Shown: positions 10,901-18,606 of the stretch, in pieces | Layout: each line of letters starts with the position of its first letter | Numbering within the stretch: position 1 is the first letter of the stretch | Origin: Calditrichia bacterium | GTDB lineage: Bacteria; Calditrichota; Calditrichia; RBG-13-44-9; J075 | Direction: 5' to 3' | NCBI GenBank assembly: GCA_020635015.1 | Contig: JACKAP010000001.1 | Coordinates: forward strand, 434,001 to 498,000 | Length of the DNA stretch: 64,000 nt | The notes under the pieces: model-generated | Databases searched by the model: none | Told to the model about the DNA's origin: nothing | What the model saw: only the letters and a program-made list of their open reading frames with translations | Translations under genes and position numbers: made by a program

Positions 10901-10981
10901 AAATATGATCTGGCCTGGCCCACCGATCTGCAGAAGTTCGGCGCGCCGGTAGGGCTGTTTTCGATCGGGACGTTTTTTTAA
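7931..10981 (+). CDS. Composite metallopeptidase / TolB-like propeller / BamA-type barrel protein (two frameshifts)
   Basis: About 1016 residues when joined. A signal peptide (1-27, cleavage near WSQA) precedes a gluzincin domain of the peptidase MA type, with HELVHAF near residue 143 and the third ligand in FIEGMAEY near 171. WD40-like/TolB propeller blades follow (WSPDGRRIAF, FSPDGTRLAF, WSPEGQEIAF, WSPDAREIAF). The last 350 residues are a BamA/Omp85-like surface-antigen barrel (FGYRGADYNELYG, ending in ...GLFSIGTFF with terminal Phe). The frame shifts near 8950 (one base missing, KITRLVSGG expected) and near 9630 (one extra base in TTTCTCC), so the first and last parts share a frame. AGGAGG precedes the ATG. 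Inferred role: outer-membrane protein with an exposed or periplasmic protease domain. Confidence 0.8.
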
Positions 10982-11013
10982 ACGGATTAATTAAATATCA
11001 ACTTGTAACTGCT

Positions 11014-11095
11014 GCCACAGAGCCACAGAGGTCACAGAGATATTGTAAGTTAAATAAAATCAATCTCTGTGTGCTCTGTGTCTCTGTGGCAACCA
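11014..11095. repeat. Inverted CACAGAG-type repeat
   Basis: GCCACAGAGCCACAGAGG at 11015 is mirrored by GTGCTCTGTGTCTCTGTGGC at 11070-11090, with about 35 bases between the arms. The same family is at 13062-13093 and 37105-37189. It lies in the convergent gap between the barrel protein and the PspA gene. Confidence 0.7.
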
Positions 11096-11140
11096 TTATT
11101 CGGAATGCTCAAATTATGCTTAACTCGATCCTAATCTAAA

Positions 11141-11180
11141 AATCCAATAGCCACAGCCTGAAGCGTGTGGCTATTGGATT
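11141..11180. terminator. Bidirectional terminator between convergent genes
   Basis: A perfect 15-bp stem (AATCCAATAGCCACA / TGTGGCTATTGGATT) with a 10-base loop lies 19 bases past the stop of the minus-strand pspA gene and about 160 bases past the plus-strand barrel gene. A/T bases at the stem ends can supply the U tract in either direction. It marks the 3' end of the envelope-stress block. Confidence 0.8.
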
Positions 11181-11199
11181 ATGATGAATTATTTACCGA

Positions 11200-11931
11200 T
11201 TAACTCCCGCTGCTCTCCGACCCACCACTCATCCCCATCTTGGCTTTCAACGCCGCCAGGGAGTCTTTGGCCGCGGCGGTGGTGTTAACATCACTCAGGG
11301 CGCGGTCGATCTCTTCGTCGGTGGTGGCGGCCTGGGAGGCGAGGTCGCCGTAGGCTTCCGCCAGGGATTCTTCTTCGGTGACCTTGTTCTTCATCTTTTC
11401 CAGCATGGCCACGGTGCTGGAGGCGTCGACCTGCGACATCTGCTTATTGATCTTCTTCATCGACTCCGCAGTGCGGGCGCGGGCGCGCAGGGTAATCAGC
11501 TCGTTCTCATACTTGTTGATCGCCTGGCGCAGCTTGTTGACTTTCACCTGCAGCGAATCGGCGAGCTTTTGCTGCTGCTCGTGATTGGTGAGCAGCTCAT
11601 TGCTGCGCTGGGTCGATTCTTCCTTGCGGGTCAGCGCTTCCGTGGCCAGGCGGTCGGCTTCTCCCGGATCCAGGGATCCCTGCTGGGCACGCTGCAGCAG
11701 CATCATCGCTTTGCGCTCGTAATCCGAGGCCAGCTTTTTCTGATCTTCCCCGTCCTTGCGCATGCGGATAGCAATCGCCTTCACTTCCGCCAGGCTCTTC
11801 ATTGCCCCGGCGAGATCTTTCTTGAGATCGCGGATCCCCTGCTCGGTCATTTTGATGGGGTCTTCCAATTGATCGACCACCGAATGGGTCTCAGCCTGCA
11901 CCACTTTGAAAATTCTTGAAAAAATACCCAT
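11200..11931 (-). CDS. pspA: PspA/IM30 (ESCRT-III-like) membrane-stress protein, first paralogue
   Basis: 243 residues. It has the typical PspA order: N-terminal amphipathic helix (MGIFSRIFKVVQAETHSVVD), a helical hairpin (DPIKMTEQGIRDLKKDLAGA), a long coiled coil, and a short Gly/Ser tail (MSGGSESSGS). PspA binds stressed inner membrane through its first helix and assembles ESCRT-III-like rods. The start ATG is preceded by AGGAGTCAAT. It is the last gene of the minus-strand block, 51 bases after the YbjN gene, and is followed by the terminator at 11141. A second paralogue (21027-21746) opens the block. The two differ clearly in sequence, so they are not a recent duplication. Confidence 0.93.
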   Translation of the reverse strand: MGIFSRIFKVVQAETHSVVDQLEDPIKMTEQGIRDLKKDLAGAMKSLAEVKAIAIRMRKDGEDQKKLASDYERKAMMLLQRAQQGSLDPGEADRLATEALTRKEESTQRSNELLTNHEQQQKLADSLQVKVNKLRQAINKYENELITLRARARTAESMKKINKQMSQVDASSTVAMLEKMKNKVTEEESLAEAYGDLASQAATTDEEIDRALSDVNTTAAAKDSLAALKAKMGMSGGSESSGS

Positions 11932-11982
11932 ATTGACTCCTTTCGTTTGCTAAAGATTGTTAAAACGGATTGATCTGACGGC

Positions 11983-12378
11983 TTAGCTGCTTTTGGCATG
12001 TTTCAGCAGTTCGGACCCATATTCGGCCAGGGCCAGGCCCAGCGAATGGATCGATGCTTCCAATTCGTTCTGGTCGAGGTTTTCCAGTTGCAGGGTGTCG
12101 CGGTAGATAATCCGTTTCCCTTCCTCGTCCAGCACGAACGCGCCGTGCACCATCGTGCGGTTCATCTGCAGCAGCCGCTTGAACAGGTCGCCTGGCTGGG
12201 CTGGAACAGCCATGATTAACTGTTCCAGTACCACGATCGGATCTTCACAGTCGATCACCATGTTCTGGATGCCGTTCTCCGGGTCCTGGATAACCACCAT
12301 CTCCTCGGCCTCATCCTCGTGCGAGATGCTGATGTCCAGCTCCGTCAGATAATCTTTCACCAATTCGAATTTTTTCAT
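11983..12378 (-). CDS. YbjN-domain (secretion-chaperone-like fold) protein
   Basis: 131 residues from the ATG at 12378, which has AAGGAGGTCAAT directly upstream. The frame is open 18 codons further, but there is no ribosome site there. It resembles the YbjN/type III-chaperone-like family: helix KKFELVKDYLTELD, an acidic beta region (EEMVVIQDPENGI), the conserved-type FKRLLQMNRTMVHGAFVLDE, and a C-terminal helix. The family is thought to act as a small chaperone or adaptor. Its position directly before pspA suggests co-transcription and a role in PspA control or assembly; this is an inference. Confidence 0.75.
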   Translation of the reverse strand: MKKFELVKDYLTELDISISHEDEAEEMVVIQDPENGIQNMVIDCEDPIVVLEQLIMAVPAQPGDLFKRLLQMNRTMVHGAFVLDEEGKRIIYRDTLQLENLDQNELEASIHSLGLALAEYGSELLKHAKSS

Positions 12379-12456
12379 ATTGACCTCCTTGATGATAAAT
12401 GAGTGATAGTAAATATAGCTAATTTGGAGCAATGTATTCGATACGTATTTGTTGGT

Positions 12457-12572
12457 AGATGTTGGATGTTGGATGTTGGATGTTGGATGTCGGCAGCCAT
12501 GTATTGTTCAAAAACCAAAGAACAAAATCAAAGCCCAACAACAAATATCCAACATCTAACATCCAATATCCA
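12457..12572. repeat. Inverted GGATGTT minisatellite
   Basis: Five GATGTTG-type units (12457-12493) face reverse-complement units ATCCAACATCTAACATCCAA (12548-12572) across a unique centre of about 50 bases. The same family is at 16734-16811, 27571-27610 and 58873-59110. It separates the YbjN and J-domain genes. Confidence 0.75.
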
Positions 12573-12603
12573 AAAAGCTTTATCATCTGTGTTTTCCAAT
12601 CCC

Positions 12604-12993
12604 CTATTTCTGCAAATGCCGCCGTAACTGCTCATAAGCGTGGTTCAACTGCTGCACCAGATCGTTGGCAACCCGCTGCTTTTCCGGATCGGTGGAATGT
12701 TTATCCGGATGATAGCGCTTCAGCAGCGCTTTCCAGGCCCGGGTAACCGTGGCGAGGTCCGAGCCGTAGGGCACCTCCAGGTTGGCATAATATCGCGCCA
12801 GTTCCGGGTCATCTTTGATTCCGCCGGCCCGACCTTCATGGTATCCGGCATCATCTCCACGGGTTTCCGATGTCCGGGATTGCTGCTTCCGGCGGAAATC
12901 TTCGTAAAAACTTCCCGGCGGGTCGTGCTCAACTTCACCCCGAAAATTGATGTTGGCGCGGATCAGCCGGCTGATGCGGGAAAATAGTGACAT
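12604..12993 (-). CDS. J-domain protein with PspA-like N-terminal amphipathic helix
   Basis: 129 residues. The C-terminal half is a DnaJ J-domain: a first helix region (YYANLEVPYGSD), TRAWKALLKRYHPDKH with the Hsp70-stimulating HPD motif, then the third helix ending in NHAYEQLRRHLQK. The first 16 residues, MSLFSRISRLIRANIN, are nearly those of the second PspA paralogue here (MNIFQRISKLISANIN). That match suggests a shared membrane-binding helix and recruitment of Hsp70/DnaK to the PspA-covered membrane. The middle (residues 20-65) is polar and probably a linker. It is encoded inside the PspA block; GGAAG precedes the ATG. Confidence 0.85.
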   Translation of the reverse strand: MSLFSRISRLIRANINFRGEVEHDPPGSFYEDFRRKQQSRTSETRGDDAGYHEGRAGGIKDDPELARYYANLEVPYGSDLATVTRAWKALLKRYHPDKHSTDPEKQRVANDLVQQLNHAYEQLRRHLQK

Positions 12994-13015
12994 TGTTTTG
13001 CTTCCGTTATTGGTT

Positions 13016-13093
13016 CATGTTGTCAGTGTCAGTCAGTTGTCAGTTGTCAGTTCAGTTATCAGTTCTCTGTGATCTCCGTGTCTCTGTGGCTAA
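13016..13093. repeat. GTCAGTTGTCAGT run plus CTCTGTG repeat arm
   Basis: GTCAGT/GTTGTCAGT units (13020-13060) run into TCTCTGTGATCTCCGTGTCT (13065-13084). The second part lies inside the 3' end of the K+ channel reading frame, so the last residues of that protein are repeat-encoded. Confidence 0.7.
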
Positions 13094-14151
13094 TAAGACG
13101 CCCGGCGCGCGGTCGGTGATCACGATCAGATGATCGCCCTTCTGCACCTGGTAATCCGCTGCGGGATTGGAGAGCACCGCTTTTCCCGCGTGAGGGTGCA
13201 CCGCCAGCACGATGCTGTTATGGCTGCGCTTCATCTCCGCCATCACCTCTAGGAACGGCTTCTCCTGCAGCGCCGGGGGCACCTCCACCCGGTAGAGATC
13301 GTTCCCGAAACGGGAGCTGAGCAGCTCGAACACCACCTTCGAGATGCCGTGATTCATCGCCGAGCGGGCGATCAGGTGACTGCTGAATTCGCTGGTCACG
13401 ATGATCTCATCGGCGTGCGCCCGCTGGCAGTGCTGCACGTTGCGTTCATCGACCAGCTCCACGATGGTGTAGACACCGGGATTGATGCTTTCCACCGTCA
13501 GGGTGGAGAGCACCACCTGGGCATCGCGGGCATTGGCATCCACCTCGTCATCTCCCAGGATGATCACGGTGCGTGCTTTTTCCAGGTTGGCCCGCTGCAG
13601 GTTCTCCTCATTGACATCACCACGGATAAAAAACAGCCGCTCATCCTCCACCGGCTTTTCCGGGAGCTGAGCAATCAGCGCCACCGGGGTTGCTTCCGTG
13701 TTGCGGTCGGCGCGCAGTTCCCGCAGCACCTCCCGGGCACGGTGATTCCACTCGCAGATAATATAATGATCTTCCAGCGTAAATGCACTCATGCCGCGAT
13801 TTTCCCTCAGTTTTCGTTCCACAAAAATGCTGGCAATGGTGGCGGTGAACATTCCCAGGATGCCGATGCCGAAGAGCATGGTCACCGCCCCGATCGCCCG
13901 CCCGGCAAAGGTGAGCGGGTGATGTCGCCGTAACCGACAGTGGTCATCGTGACGATGCTCCACCAGAAGGCGTTGGCCCAACTGACATTCTCCTCGAAGG
14001 TCACCAGTCCGACGGTGCTGACCGCCAGCAGCAGCGCGATGATCAGCAGAATGCGGTGAATGTTCTCCCGCACCACAAAATCGATGAAATTGCGCAGAAT
14101 CTTACGGACTTTCTCGCGTATCTGCATGCTGCCGGGTCTCGGTGACATCAT
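13052..14151 (-). CDS. Two-TM potassium channel with cytoplasmic TrkA/RCK domains (one frameshift)
   Basis: About 366 residues when joined. An N-terminal basic helix, TM1 (HRILLIIALLLAVSTVGLVT), the pore helix and selectivity filter TMTTVGYGDI, and TM2 (AIGAVTMLFGIGILGMFTAT) form an MthK/Kch-like channel. It is followed by TrkA-N (HYIICEWNHRAREVLREL; the usual GxGxxG loop is altered) and a TrkA-C-like domain ending DYQVQKGDHLIVITD. The frame breaks just after the filter near 13917, where one C is missing from a C run (GDITPLTFAG expected). The C-terminal ATETRRSQRTDN is translated from an intergenic repeat. The channel probably senses or sets membrane potential or K+ in the stress block; its ligand is unknown. 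Confidence 0.82.
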
Positions 14152-14195
14152 ATCGTCTCATGAATTAGATTGCTACATCGCTACAGTTATAACTT

Positions 14196-14252
14196 TATCC
14201 CTCACCCTTAATCCTTTATCCTTCCTCCTTTATCCTTTATCCTTAACCCTTC
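14196..14252. repeat. TTTATCC/CCTTTATCCTT tandem repeat
   Basis: Units of TTTATCCTT occur in tandem with some variation in the short gap between the spermidine-synthase-like and channel genes. The same family, in either orientation, is at 28929-29036, 30617-30657 and 50981-51011. Confidence 0.65.
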
Positions 14253-14271
14253 GCTCCACGCTCTTCGCACT

Positions 14272-15869
14272 TTACCAAATCTCCCACGCCCCGGCCTTAT
14301 AATAATGATACAACGCCAGCTCCAGCTCCTGGTTCACCTTCACCTCCTCCAGTTTGGCCAATTCTCCCTTACCGAAATGGAGCATGCTGATCATCGCATC
14401 ATTGTTGAGGAAGCGGGTCGGAATGGTGTCGAAGGGCAGCGCTTCCAGGCGTGTTTTGATTGCCTCGGCGTCGAAGCGTTCCCCCTTCATCCCCAGCACC
14501 CAGCCCCATTCCCCCAGGGTCGGGATGTGATTGTGATAGGCGATCGCCGGCAGTCCGGCGGCCTGCACACTTTTCAGGATCGACAGAAACGCCTGGCGGG
14601 AAAAAAACGGGCTGGTGGCCTGGGTCACCAGGGTGCCGCCCAGGGAGAGGTGGCGGGAGGCCAGTTGGTAGAATTCCCGGGTATAGAGCCGGGCCAGCTC
14701 GATCGTCTTGGGATCGGGCAAGTCGATGATGATCACATCATAAATTTCCCCGGTTTCCTGCAGAAAAGTATAGGCATCCCGGTTGATCAGGTTTACTTTC
14801 GGATCATTGAGCGATCCCTGATTGAGCTTGAGAAAGATCGGGTGCTGCTGTCCCAGTGCCGTCATGGCGGGGTCGAGATCCACCAGCGTAATCTGCTGTA
14901 CCTCCGGATATTTGAGGATCTCCCGTGCCGCCAGGCCGTCCCCGCCGCCCAGCACCAGCACCTCCCCCCGGGCGACGCTCAGTTGCATTGCCGGGTGCAC
15001 CAGCGGTTCGTGATAACGCTCCCTTCGTCATAGCTGCTGAACTGCTCGTTCCCGTTCAGGTAGAGCCAATGGTGCTGCTTCCATTCGGTGATCACGATGC
15101 GCTGGTACGGGCTCTGCTCCTGGTAGATCACCCGGTCGACATACTTCTGCTGCTCCCCGTAGAGCACGATCGGCTTGGCAGTCAGCAGCAGCAGGGTTAA
15201 GAAGACCGGTACCGCGATAAAGCCGGCGGTCAGGGAGCGGCGGTAAGTGAGCACTCCCCGATGGCGGATAAACAGGGCTGCTGCCACCGCAAAATTGACC
15301 ATGCCCAGCAGAATCGGGGTATAAGTTAGCCCCAGGTAGGGGAGGGCGATAAAAGCGAAGGTTAACCCTCCCAGCAGTGCTCCGTAATAATCCTTTTCCA
15401 TCACCGAGCTGATGTTGATGCGCAGGTCTTCGAAATAATCGTTCAGGCGGGTGGCGAGGGGGATTTCCAGGCCGATCAACAGGCCAATCAGGAAAGAGAG
15501 CAGGTAGACCAGGGGCGAAACCATCTGGATATAGGCGGAGAGAAAATAGGTGGCGGTAGCGCTGAGCGCGCAGAGTACCGAGAGCAGCAATTCAACCGTC
15601 ACGAAGGCGTCGAGCAGGTGCTCGCGCATATATTGACTCAGACGGCTGCCGACCCCCATGGCGAAGAGCATGATCGAGATGGTCAGGGTCCACTGCAGCA
15701 CCGCGTTACCCAGCAGGTAGCTGGCCAGGGTAGACATCACGTATTCCGCCACGATGCCGGCCAGACCGGTCGCAAAGATGCAAGCCTTGAGGAGGTAGTT
15801 GCCGGAGACCGGCCGGCGGGAGTGCCCGGCGATGCTGTCGCCCCCTGTGGAAGTTGCGGTTTCTTTCAC
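14272..15869 (-). CDS. Membrane-bound spermidine synthase-like protein (one frameshift)
   Basis: About 532 residues when joined. The N-terminal half (to about residue 215) has six to seven TM helices (for example GLAGIVAEYVMSTLASYLLG and LLSFLIGLLIGLEIPLATRL). The C-terminal half is a spermidine-synthase-fold domain with the entry motif QRIVITEW...LYLNGNEQFSSYDE, YHEPLVHPAMQLS, the SAM-site VLVLGGGDG, VDLDPAMT and DVIIIDLPDP. This layout matches the predicted membrane aminopropyltransferase-like family (COG4262 type). One base is missing near 15028, between SSYDE and RYHEPLV. It overlaps the DUF350 gene's operon context with a 1-base gap. The true substrate is unknown; a polyamine or related modification in the membrane-stress module is inferred. 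Confidence 0.85.
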
Positions 15870-15870
15870 C

Positions 15871-16716
15871 TTAGATGACCCATCCCACTAAAAATGATGC
15901 CCCGATATAGGAAAATGCCTCGATAGCTGCTGCGCCCACATTGGGCTTCTCTTGATTGACCAGTTCGTCGGTCAGCTTTTCTCCGGGCAGGAGCACTTTA
16001 TCGGTGGCGAAGCGCAGCACCGGCAGCAGGATCAATCCGAACAGCACGAAGCCGAAAAAGGTGGTCAGGTTGTATTCCCAGGAAATAAAATCGCCCGACG
16101 CGCCGATGCGCACGATGTTGCCGATAGCGATCAGCACCCCGGCGAAAGCCACTCCTACCGCGACATTATCTTTTTCGATCTCGGCATGAAGATCGAAGGG
16201 CAAGATCCGGCGGTAGACGATGCTGGCGATAATCAGCACGGCCTGCCCCAGGATCCAGAAAACCCCGGCAGTGATCCAGCCGCCATAATCGCCGGACATC
16301 GCTCCGTAAATCACCATGCCGATGGCGATATGATTGGCCGCCTCCACGATGCCGGTGCCGGCGTTCTGGTCTTCGATGATCTCTTTCTCATTGTCGAATT
16401 TACTGAGGATGACCTTGTCGTTGATGTATACCGAGAGGTTCAGCAATAGGATCGAGATGATCCCGTAAAAGAAGATCTCGATGAGATCGATCATCAGCCC
16501 GTCGGATTCGCTGGCCAACACCCCGCCCAGGGCGATGATCAGGCCGAAATAGTATCCCGTCACGGCCAGCGCCAGGGCAAAATTGTCTTTCTTGACCAAT
16601 TCCTCCTTCAGACTATAACGGCGGTTGAACAAGCCGTAGACCAACTTGCCGATGAAAAACAGGATGAAAACCGAGACGAGATAAAGCAGTGCTGCAATGA
16701 TTTGATCAAGGGTCAT
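15871..16716 (-). CDS. DUF350 (YjfL-like) integral membrane protein, two tandem units
   Basis: 281 residues with about eight hydrophobic segments arranged as two DUF350 repeats. Each repeat has the family-like pattern of a charged loop followed by DNFALALAVTGYYFGLIIAL (first) and DNVAVGVAFAGVLIAIGNIV (second). YjfL-family proteins are of unknown activity and are commonly found near PspA-like and polyamine-synthase-like genes in other bacteria. GGAGG precedes the ATG, and the stop lies one base before the spermidine-synthase-like start, so co-transcription is very likely. Confidence 0.9.
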   Translation of the reverse strand: MTLDQIIAALLYLVSVFILFFIGKLVYGLFNRRYSLKEELVKKDNFALALAVTGYYFGLIIALGGVLASESDGLMIDLIEIFFYGIISILLLNLSVYINDKVILSKFDNEKEIIEDQNAGTGIVEAANHIAIGMVIYGAMSGDYGGWITAGVFWILGQAVLIIASIVYRRILPFDLHAEIEKDNVAVGVAFAGVLIAIGNIVRIGASGDFISWEYNLTTFFGFVLFGLILLPVLRFATDKVLLPGEKLTDELVNQEKPNVGAAAIEAFSYIGASFLVGWVI

Positions 16717-16733
16717 TATGCCTCCATAATTCT

Positions 16734-16811
16734 GGATGTTGGATGTTGGATATTGGATAATTCCTCAAAACATCCAATATCCAACATCTAACATCCAACA
16801 TCCAACATCAT
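16734..16811. repeat. Inverted GGATGTT minisatellite, second copy
   Basis: GGATGTTGGATGTTGGATAT on the left and CCAATATCCAACATCTAACA on the right form facing arms with a short AATTCCTCAAA centre. It sits in the 127-base gap between the lipoprotein and DUF350 genes and would form a hairpin in the operon transcript. Confidence 0.75.
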
Positions 16812-16843
16812 TCAATTTTGCATTAATCCGCTTCAGGTATCGG

Positions 16844-17560
16844 TCACTTCCCAAATCCCCGGCTGCGGCTGCGGGTGCCGCTCATGTTGCTGCGCCGGTT
16901 GCGTTGCTGCACCTTCTCGCCGAAGGATGATTTACGCTGCATTTCCCGGGCCTGGCGGCGCTGGAAGAAGTCCGGGCGACTGGCTTTGGTGCGCGAGCCG
17001 TAGGTGCCGAACTCCTGGTTGCGTCCAAAATAGGGGCTGCGCCGGTCCCAGCCGCGATAGGTATCGTAGTCGCTGCGGTACACCGGGCTGGAGAACAGGC
17101 TGAACATGCTCCGCATAAAGGCATATTTTCCGTAAAATTCCCAGAAGCTGTTGCCGCTGGCGTCGGTGCGCCATTGCCCGTAGCGCTCGTTACCGACATA
17201 CTGGTAACCGGGCGGATATTCCGTGTTGATGGTTTCCCCATCCGGCATGCGGGAGGCCAGGGCCATGCCCAGGTAGGGCTCGCTTTCCCGGAAATAGGAT
17301 TCGTTCACCTCCTGCCAGTCGGTTTTCCGGGTGTTATAGATCAGGCTGTCGCGGTTCCCCGGCGCCGGTTCGGCATATACGATTTTATAGCGGTGATAAA
17401 AATCCTTAAACAGCAGCCCTTCTTCCTTCATGTCATCCAGAATAACCGTATATTCCGGATAAGCATCCAGCTCCGCCTTCATCTTTTCCACCGGCGAAGA
17501 ACTGCAGGCACTGAGCGCCAGCACCAGTCCCAAAATGTAAACTGTTGATAATAATTTCAT
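16844..17560 (-). CDS. Lipoprotein with Arg/Ser-rich C-terminus, part of the PspA block
   Basis: 238 residues. The signal peptide ends in a lipobox (LALSAC, Cys19). The mature part begins with a helical region (EKMKAELDAYPEYTVILDDM), then a conserved-looking core (EYPPGYQYVGNERYGQWR and FWEFYGKYAFMRSM), then an Arg/Ser/Gly-rich tail (RSNMSGTRSRSRGFGK). The function is not recognised. Its position between DUF350 and DUF4178 genes suggests it is the periplasmic or outer-membrane-facing partner of the module. The ribosome site is weak (GGGGC). Confidence 0.75.
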   Translation of the reverse strand: MKLLSTVYILGLVLALSACSSSPVEKMKAELDAYPEYTVILDDMKEEGLLFKDFYHRYKIVYAEPAPGNRDSLIYNTRKTDWQEVNESYFRESEPYLGMALASRMPDGETINTEYPPGYQYVGNERYGQWRTDASGNSFWEFYGKYAFMRSMFSLFSSPVYRSDYDTYRGWDRRSPYFGRNQEFGTYGSRTKASRPDFFQRRQAREMQRKSSFGEKVQQRNRRSNMSGTRSRSRGFGK

Positions 17561-17608
17561 TTATAGCCCCATATATGATTCAATAAATCGGTGAATATTT
17601 TTTAGCTT

Positions 17609-17757
17609 TAATAGAACGCGGATAACGCGGATGATGCGAATTTTCGCAGATTAATGATTAAATTAAACGACAAAACTTGATTTTGAAGACACCTCTGTTG
17701 TTTTCTGGCGAAGCAACCTAAAAAAATCCGTGTAAATCCGCGTCATCCGCGTTCTAA
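17609..17757. repeat. Dispersed inverted-repeat element, copy 2 of 5
   Basis: ATAGAACGCGGATAACGCGG at the left and CCGCGTCATCCGCGTTCTA at the right, with an interior containing CTGGCGAAGCAACCTAAAAA, related to the GAAGCATCATAAA core of the other copies. It separates the lipoprotein and DUF4178 genes. Confidence 0.75.
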
Positions 17758-17778
17758 TAAAACAAGCTCAAAATCCAC

Positions 17779-18330
17779 TTAGCTGTTCAACCCCGGCAGA
17801 ATGTTAGTGAATTCATACTCCTCCACATACCGCCCTTCCGCGGCTTCGAATGCTTCCTCGCCCCACTGCTCGATGGTGACGAAATTCTCGCCCTCCTCAT
17901 CGATGAAGTCCCAGGCGATGAAGCCGATCCGCTGGCCCCGCCCGCCCTTGTAGAAATACGCCGAGCCGGACTCATCGAGATAGTAGGTCTTGCCCTTTGC
18001 TTCGATCTGGTTGGGAGGATCTTCAAATTCTATAATGTGGCGGGGAATATTCCCTTCGATGGCCCCGATCGGCAGTTTTTTGGAAACGCTCCATTCCACC
18101 TCGTCATCCTCACCGCGCTCCAGATAGATCTTCTCGCGCCCGGAGGTCAACTCCCACTCGTCACCATAATCGCCTTCGCCGTAATCGTAGCGGTTGTAGG
18201 CAGTCACTTCCCAGGTTTTCAGGTCGAAATCCAGGTAATACCCCACCTTTAGCCGGGAGAGGGTCAGGTCCGCCAACGGATCCAGCTCCTCGTTTTCATC
18301 TTTCCCTTTGAAAATGTCGAACAGACTCAT
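17779..18330 (-). CDS. DUF4178 protein
   Basis: 183 residues. It starts with an amphipathic stretch (MSLFDIFKGKDE). The all-beta body matches the DUF4178 pattern: LKVGYYLDFDLKTWEVTAYN, then EWELTSGREKIYLERGEDDE, then WDFIDEEGENFVTIEQWGEE. DUF4178 proteins have no known activity but recur beside DUF350, spermidine-synthase-like and PspA genes, which supports one functional module here. GGGAGA precedes the ATG by 8 bases. Confidence 0.88.
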   Translation of the reverse strand: MSLFDIFKGKDENEELDPLADLTLSRLKVGYYLDFDLKTWEVTAYNRYDYGEGDYGDEWELTSGREKIYLERGEDDEVEWSVSKKLPIGAIEGNIPRHIIEFEDPPNQIEAKGKTYYLDESGSAYFYKGGRGQRIGFIAWDFIDEEGENFVTIEQWGEEAFEAAEGRYVEEYEFTNILPGLNS

Positions 18331-18429
18331 GATAGTGTCTCCCGGGTGTAAGTTTATGAATAATTCAATTATCGCTCAAACGATGGTATTGCCGGTATAA
18401 ACAAGCACAGTGGTCGTTGTAAAGGCACT

Positions 18430-18512
18430 TTTCAACCCCTCTAAATCTCCCCTTACTAAGGGGAGACTTGGAGGTTTCCCCCCTTGGTAAGGGGGGACGG
18501 AAGGGGGGTGGG
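18430..18512. repeat. CCCCTTACTAAGGGG hairpin repeats
   Basis: Two adjacent hairpins, CTCCCCTTACTAAGGGGAG (18448-18468) and CCCCCTTGGTAAGGGGGG, lie in the 276-base gap downstream of the flotillin gene. They may act as terminator-like or mRNA-stabilising structures. The rest of the gap is unremarkable. Confidence 0.6.
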
Positions 18513-18606
18513 AATAACGAAACTTTATGTTCATTTACTTAAATTCTCCCATGTCGCAAGTGCTCAATATAGAAGCTTCCTTCTATTGAATCAAGCCAAA
18601 CCAAAT

